Shown here: in pieces, positions 59,794-64,000 of the stretch
Numbering within the stretch: position 1 is the stretch's first letter
Layout of the letters: every line of letters starts with the position of its first letter
DNA from: an uncultured Clostridia bacterium
GTDB lineage: Bacteria > Bacillota > Clostridia > Christensenellales > CAAEEZ01
Assembly (NCBI GenBank): GCA_934365195.1
Contig: CAKRNA010000001.1
Location: 270,300-334,299 of the forward strand
Direction of reading: 5' to 3'
Length of the DNA stretch: 64,000 nucleotides
Notes under the pieces: model-generated
What the model was told of the DNA's origin: nothing
Seen by the model: the letters and a program-made list of their open reading frames with translations, nothing else
The model's database searches: none
Translations under genes and position numbers: made by a program

Positions 59794-60573
59794 CTATACC
59801 TCTAAAAATCTGCTACGTTTATTACTAGGCGCAACCGCTATTTCAAGGTTCTTGCCCTGTAATTTTTTGTTTTTTACAATATATTTTTCCACCGTGCTGT
59901 ACGCTAGTTCCGGCAGATTATTGTTTTCGCTAAGGTGGGCAAGCAACACTTTTTTCAGTTTGCCCTCGGCAAGTTCGCTTACAAGCCTTCCCGCATCGTC
60001 GTTAGAAAGGTGTCCGCTCTCGCCCGAAATCCTAATTTTTAGTTTGTACGGGTAGTTGCCCTGTTTTAGCATACGTACGTCGTGGTTTGCCTCCAAAACT
60101 ATTACGTCGCTCATAACTAGGTTGTCCTTTACGTCAGAGGTTACGTATCCCATATCGGTTGCCACGCTTATTCTTTTGCCATCGTTTACAAAAGTGTATC
60201 CGTAGGGGCAAAAAGAATCGTGCACCGTCCTAAACGGCACTACGAAGATATCCCCCACCGTAAAGCCGTTTTCGTTTATTACGTCGATATCGAATTCCGT
60301 GCCAAGCCTCTCGTTAATAAGGTACTGCACGCCGTCAGCCACGTAAATTTTGACGTTTTGCTTGCTTAGTAAACTTTTTAGCCCGAAAATGTGGTCTACG
60401 TGTTCGTGCGTAATCACCACCGCATCTATCTTTGGCTCTTCGTTTTCGCTTACGAAAAACTCCTCGATTTTCTCCGCTCTCACTCCGCAATCCACCAAAA
60501 TATTCGTATTTCCGCTAGTTATAAAAGTACAATTCCCTTTACTACTGCTGCTTAGCGTACAAACTTTAAACAT
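59794..60573 (-). CDS. MBL-fold metallo-hydrolase, YycJ/WalJ-like
   Basis: The 259-residue enzyme has the metallo-beta-lactamase motif THEHVDHIFG with a further DMGYVTSDV and LANHD-like ligand segment (VLEANHD), and ends in HLSENNN. Such proteins are nucleases or esterases; YycJ in B. subtilis is linked to cell-wall control and 5'-3' DNase activity in mismatch repair. It lies upstream of rlmH with two protease genes between, a variant of the usual Firmicute order. Confidence 0.88.
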   Translation of the reverse strand: MFKVCTLSSSSKGNCTFITSGNTNILVDCGVRAEKIEEFFVSENEEPKIDAVVITHEHVDHIFGLKSLLSKQNVKIYVADGVQYLINERLGTEFDIDVINENGFTVGDIFVVPFRTVHDSFCPYGYTFVNDGKRISVATDMGYVTSDVKDNLVMSDVIVLEANHDVRMLKQGNYPYKLKIRISGESGHLSNDDAGRLVSELAEGKLKKVLLAHLSENNNLPELAYSTVEKYIVKNKKLQGKNLEIAVAPSNKRSRFLEV

Positions 60574-60612
60574 TATCTACTTGCTCTTTTTTCTAGTCTT
60601 TTGATTATAGCG

Positions 60613-61191
60613 TTATTTTTCAAAACGGGCGCTGTTTGTTGCCTCTAATAGCCCTAGCCTTGATAAAGACCTACCGCATTTTGTACAATACTCGCTGTTA
60701 ATTTGGTTCTTTTCGTTACAATATGGGCAATATTTTGTGGGGATAGCGTTGCTTTTTAGCCCGTAAAACTTTTTACCGCTAACCTTTTTACCGTAAGCGT
60801 AAGTAACGTCTTCTTTTAAAGTCTTGCGGTCGTAAAAAAGTTTTTTCTTATTCTTCATTACGGCATCAAAAATTTCGTCGCTAGCCACTTTTACAGTACT
60901 CGTAACGTTTATACTATCGGCTTTTTCGCTTTGATTCGGCTCGCTTTCCACTTTTTTTGCGGCAGGCACTTCTTTATTTTCCGTAGTTTTTGTGGCTACC
61001 TCGTTTTGTTTAGCCTCGCTTATCGGCGCAATTTTATCATTCGTATTTGTATTTGCCGTAGCGGTTGTAGTGACGATAGGCTCGCTAACAGTTTCTCTTT
61101 CCTGTTTAGCGTCAACCAATCTTCTTCCACACTCGGCGCAAAACGTAAAATCGTCGCTTACTACTGCACCACAATATTTACATACTGCCAT
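60613..61191 (-). CDS. Protein with zinc ribbons at both ends
   Basis: The 192-residue protein carries CKYCGAVVSDDFTFCAECGRRL at its start (positions 4-25 region) and CPYCNEKNQINSEYCTKCG near its end, both with two CxxC pairs. Between them is a disordered Thr/Glu/Lys-rich linker and a short conserved-looking block (KKLFYDRKTLKEDVTYAYGKK). No membrane segment. Function unknown; such ribbons often bind nucleic acid or proteins. It lies between glnS and the YycJ-like gene on one transcript. Confidence 0.7.
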   Translation of the reverse strand: MAVCKYCGAVVSDDFTFCAECGRRLVDAKQERETVSEPIVTTTATANTNTNDKIAPISEAKQNEVATKTTENKEVPAAKKVESEPNQSEKADSINVTSTVKVASDEIFDAVMKNKKKLFYDRKTLKEDVTYAYGKKVSGKKFYGLKSNAIPTKYCPYCNEKNQINSEYCTKCGRSLSRLGLLEATNSARFEK

Positions 61192-61202
61192 ATTACCACC
61201 TC

Positions 61203-62828
61203 TTATTTGTTAAAACTGTCCTTTAAGTTTACGATATTGTTGAATATAATCTCGCCGTCCTTTGAATCCTTGGACTTCATAAAGTAGCCCACCCTCATAA
61301 ACTGGAATCTATCGTAAGGCTTAGCATTTGCCACAAACGGCTCTGCTTTTGCCTTGTTTACGGTTATGGTGGTTGGGTTTATTCTATCGTTGAAGTCGCC
61401 CTCGCCGTCAAGAAGTAAGTAGTCGTAATTTCTTAAAGTTACGTCCATAGCGGTTGCTCCGTCCACGTATTGAAGCACGCCCTTAACCTTTTCTTTTGCC
61501 ATACTTCCACCGCTTTGGCTATCCTTAATATAATTTACGTGTACTGCCGTTACCTCGCCGTTTTCGTCAAGGTCAACGCCTGCATATTCAACGATATATG
61601 CGCCCCTTAGCCTTACCTTTACGCCCGGAGCAAGCCTCTTGTATTTTGGAGGCGGATTTAGGCTGAAATCCTCTTTTGAAATATACAAAATCTTGGAGAA
61701 AGTAATCTCGTGAGTTGCGCTGTTTTCGTCGTTAGGGTTATCCACTACCTCGAAGGTTTCGCTGCCCTCGAAGTTATCCACTATCATTTTAAGAGGCTCT
61801 ATTACCACCATTCCTCTTGGGGCAGTTTGGTTTAGTTCCTCCCTTATGCAATGCTCTAACAAGGAAGTTTCCACCTCGCTATTTGCCTTTGCCACGCCTA
61901 TTCTCGAGCAAAAATCACGGATAGAACTTGGCGTGTAGCCTCTTTCCCTTAGTCCGCAAATGGTAGGCATTCTCGGGTCGTCCCAGCCTGAAACCGCTCC
62001 GTTATCCACTAGGCTTTTAAGATACCTCTTGCTCATTATCGTCCTTGCGATATTCAGCCTTGCAAACTCTATTTGTCTTGGTTTTTTCACAAAGTCGCAG
62101 TTGTTTACCACCCAGTCGTATAGCGGACGGTGTGCCTCGAATTCAAGGGTACAAATCGAATGAGTAATTCCCTCGATTGCGTCTTCAAGCGGATGCGCAA
62201 AGTCGTACATAGGATAAATCACCCACTTGTCGCCTGTTCTGTGATGGCTAGCGTGACAAATACGATAGATAACGGGGTCACGCATATTCATATTAGGCGA
62301 CGCCATATCGATTTTTGCCCTAAGCACCTTTTCGCCGTCAGAGTACTTGCCCTCTTTCATTTCCCTAAATAGTTTTAGGTTTTCCTCAACAGACCTTTCT
62401 CTGTACGGGCTGTTTACACCGGGCTCGGTAAGTGTTCCTCTCGTGTTTTTTATCTCCTCGGCGGACAAATCGCACACGTAAGCAAGCCCCTTATTGATTA
62501 GATATTCTGCGCACTCGTACATTTTGTCAAAGTAGTCGCTTGCGTAGTACAAGCCGTCCCACTTAAAGCCTAACCATTTAATATCCTCCATAATGCTGTT
62601 TACGTACTCAACGTCCTCTTTTACAGGGTTGGTATCGTCAAAACGCAAATTGCACTTGCCGTGATATTTTTCTTTCATACCAAAGTTTATGCAAATGGCT
62701 TTTGCGTGGCCTATGTGCAAATATCCGTTTGGCTCAGGCGGAAAACGTGTGATGATTTCGTCGTGTTTGCCCACTCTTAAATCTTCGTCGATAATTTCTT
62801 CAATAAAATTTTTGGTTTCTTCTAGCAT
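61203..62828 (-). CDS. glnS: Glutaminyl-tRNA synthetase
   Basis: The 541-residue class I enzyme has RFPPEPNGYLHIGHAKAI (HIGH motif), LEFEAHRPLYDW, and the KMSKS-type IMSKRYLKSLV. The two beta-barrel anticodon-binding domains at the C-terminus (from about 340) are GlnRS-type. Most Firmicutes make Gln-tRNA by amidation (GatCAB), so GlnRS is a less common trait. A tRNA-Gln(CTG) with weak 1-72 pairing lies at 26518-26591, fitting GlnRS recognition. Confidence 0.95.
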   Translation of the reverse strand: MLEETKNFIEEIIDEDLRVGKHDEIITRFPPEPNGYLHIGHAKAICINFGMKEKYHGKCNLRFDDTNPVKEDVEYVNSIMEDIKWLGFKWDGLYYASDYFDKMYECAEYLINKGLAYVCDLSAEEIKNTRGTLTEPGVNSPYRERSVEENLKLFREMKEGKYSDGEKVLRAKIDMASPNMNMRDPVIYRICHASHHRTGDKWVIYPMYDFAHPLEDAIEGITHSICTLEFEAHRPLYDWVVNNCDFVKKPRQIEFARLNIARTIMSKRYLKSLVDNGAVSGWDDPRMPTICGLRERGYTPSSIRDFCSRIGVAKANSEVETSLLEHCIREELNQTAPRGMVVIEPLKMIVDNFEGSETFEVVDNPNDENSATHEITFSKILYISKEDFSLNPPPKYKRLAPGVKVRLRGAYIVEYAGVDLDENGEVTAVHVNYIKDSQSGGSMAKEKVKGVLQYVDGATAMDVTLRNYDYLLLDGEGDFNDRINPTTITVNKAKAEPFVANAKPYDRFQFMRVGYFMKSKDSKDGEIIFNNIVNLKDSFNK

Positions 62829-62838
62829 TTTTACCTCT

Positions 62839-63192
62839 TTATTTGTGATTGCAGGAGGACGGATAGATTGCGTCCTTGCAATTTATAATCATATATTCCC
62901 CTTCCTTTTTAAAGCCGTAAGGGATTAACTTTTCTTGGTCGGTTTTAATCTTCAACGTAGCGCCACTATTACCGAGTTTAAACACGATGCCCCTAAAAAA
63001 GAACTGCCTATTGTACTCGGTGTCGTTTTTAAAAACAACAAAATTAGTAAGTACAAAACCGCCGTCGTAACAAAGCCCCGCAACGCCTATGGTTTCTTCG
63101 TTTTCTTTAAGGTACACCTTTACGCTACTAAAAAGCCCGTATTTTTGGTCTAATTCCTCTTTTTTCTCACTTTCAATGTCAAGCGTTAACAT
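62839..63192 (-). CDS. Small hypothetical protein
   Basis: The 117-residue protein is soluble, with alternating strands (GLFSSVKVYLKENEETIGVAGLCYDGGFVLTNFVVF) and a cysteine in INCKDA. I do not recognise a family. It has AGGAG before the ATG and a near-consensus promoter, and glnS follows after 10 nt, so it heads the long downstream transcription unit. Confidence 0.7.
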   Translation of the reverse strand: MLTLDIESEKKEELDQKYGLFSSVKVYLKENEETIGVAGLCYDGGFVLTNFVVFKNDTEYNRQFFFRGIVFKLGNSGATLKIKTDQEKLIPYGFKKEGEYMIINCKDAIYPSSCNHK

Positions 63193-63212
63193 ATATCTCC
63201 TATAATATAACT

Positions 63213-63241
63213 ATTGTATAGTTAAAAGCCCCGATTGTCAA
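63213..63241 (-). promoter_or_regulatory. Promoter of the glnS transcription unit
   Basis: On the minus strand TTGACA (63241-63236), a 17-nt spacer and TACAAT (63218-63213). Confidence 0.75.
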
Positions 63242-63891
63242 TAAATTATTTGCGCTAGCCGTAATCTTTAGATTACGAACCCTCGTTTAGCCGCTTTATT
63301 CGTAATTTTAAATAGTTAGCGGTTTTTAGAAATATTTTTTAAGTGTTTTTAATACTTTTGGAAAAATTGAAAAATTAAAACCGTTATAGCGTCCGCCACG
63401 CTAAAATATTTATAAAATTTACATACCTAGTAAAAAAGGTTTTTGCCCGACATATTGCCATTAAATGACGTAGCCCCATAAATTTTGAAATTAACTGCTT
63501 TATATCCCTCAAAAAATACGATAAATTTAAAGAAAAACGCCACAATTTTATCTTAGGTAATTTGTAATTATTTTCTAATTTTTTCAGTATTTACTATATG
63601 TTCAGCACGTTATTTTAGTCACGATAGCAATATTTCGGCATTTTTATTTAACCTTTTTCGGTTTATCTAAAACCATCGTTTGTTTTTCCGTGCTAAACCT
63701 TGCTAGCAAAAAATACTAAGCGATTTCACGTCTCTAATTCTAAAATAAATCAAAATTTACTAAGTTACCCGTAAAACAATCACCTAAACTGCTTCAAGCA
63801 TCTTACTTTTCTCGTTCGATATTTTGATAAAATAACAGTAAAATATAATTAAAACTTTAGTAAAACCACAAAAAGCCCGAAAAAAAGCAAT
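63242..63891. other. AT-rich intergenic gap
   Basis: A short hairpin CGTAATC-TTTA-GATTACG (63260-63277) is the only clear structure. No gene, repeat array or known RNA is recognised. Confidence 0.4.
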
Positions 63892-63914
63892 AAAAAAACA
63901 CCGCTATATCGGTG
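63892..63914 (-). terminator. Intrinsic terminator of a gene lying to the right
   Basis: CACCG and CGGTG pair around a 6-nt loop, followed by T7 on the minus strand. A minus-strand gene probably ends between here and the right edge; two frames are open to the edge (stops at 63964 or 63980), too short to identify. Confidence 0.7.
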
Positions 63915-64000
63915 CTTATAATTTTTACCTTAATCAAACAAACAGAATAAAGGATTAAACTAATCAGTTAAAGTACACTTTAAGGCGTGTCTCCTTCGCT

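Noticed and set aside
63193..63990. T-box or other known riboswitch upstream of the glnS unit
   Set aside because: The promoter lies directly before the first gene and no T-box or aptamer motif is seen in the gap.

Overview
This window looks like a chromosomal contig of a low-GC, anaerobic, endospore-forming Firmicute (Clostridia-like, probably an uncultured gut-type lineage). The main reasons are the sporulation genes spoIIR and cwlD, a monomeric [FeFe] hydrogenase, oxygen-defence genes of strict anaerobes (rubrerythrin and flavodiiron protein), strong AGGAGG-type ribosome binding sites, TTGACA/TATAAT promoters and many intrinsic terminators. No rRNA, CRISPR array, prophage or complete insertion sequence is visible. 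The lineage assignment is an inference.

Layout. Bases 1-7700: a partial acyltransferase with a zinc ribbon (minus strand), then on the plus strand apgM, a tetrahydrofolate-type riboswitch and a compact folate operon (folC, folE, an HD hydrolase, folP, a folB-folK fusion), then a P1 peptidase. Bases 7900-14100: an ABC-2 exporter pair, divergent rubrerythrin and flavodiiron genes around a palindrome, and a large lipoprotein. Bases 14500-19600: tRNA-Ser(GCT), then a rearranged segment. There the 3' end of a secreted papain-like protease gene is duplicated, and the two copies flank a small insert. The insert holds a hairpin-rich block, an XRE regulator with two matching operators, a zinc-ribbon membrane protein and a metallophosphoesterase remnant. 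Bases 19700-28800 (minus): an MMPL transporter, an acyl-ACP thioesterase, an M28 membrane peptidase, a group-B-like [FeFe] hydrogenase, one or two candidate small RNA genes, tRNA-Gln(CTG), gltX and radC. Bases 28900-35500: a PepV-like dipeptidase, cwlD, a cluster of DnaA boxes, a PRC-barrel-like protein, a candidate C-rich small RNA, trxB, spoIIR, a Nudix hydrolase and a repeat-rich gap.

Bases 35500-47800 (minus) hold a complete branched-chain amino acid operon: leader peptide/attenuator, ilvN, ilvC, leuA, cimA, leuC, leuD, leuB, ilvE, ilvD, ilvB. The operon has cimA, and no threonine deaminase gene lies in the window, so isoleucine is probably made from citramalate using LeuCDB. The 30-codon leader peptide is very rich in Ile, Leu and Val and precedes a strong terminator, so control by ribosome-mediated attenuation is likely. 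Bases 47900-63200 (minus): a FliB-like cysteine-cluster protein, a SurA/PrsA-like lipoprotein, mfd, pth, tadA, an M14 carboxypeptidase, rlmH, two CPBP membrane proteases, a YycJ-like metallo-hydrolase, a double zinc-ribbon protein, glnS and an unknown small protein behind a consensus promoter. The last 800 bases hold no recognisable gene apart from a terminator for a gene lying to the right.

The strongest leads for undescribed biology are two candidate small RNA genes with near-consensus promoters and precise terminators (26243-26321 and 32331-32451), the ilv leader-peptide attenuator, the THF-riboswitch translation switch whose alternative helices can be read directly, the DnaA-box cluster, and the insert between duplicated protease 3' ends.
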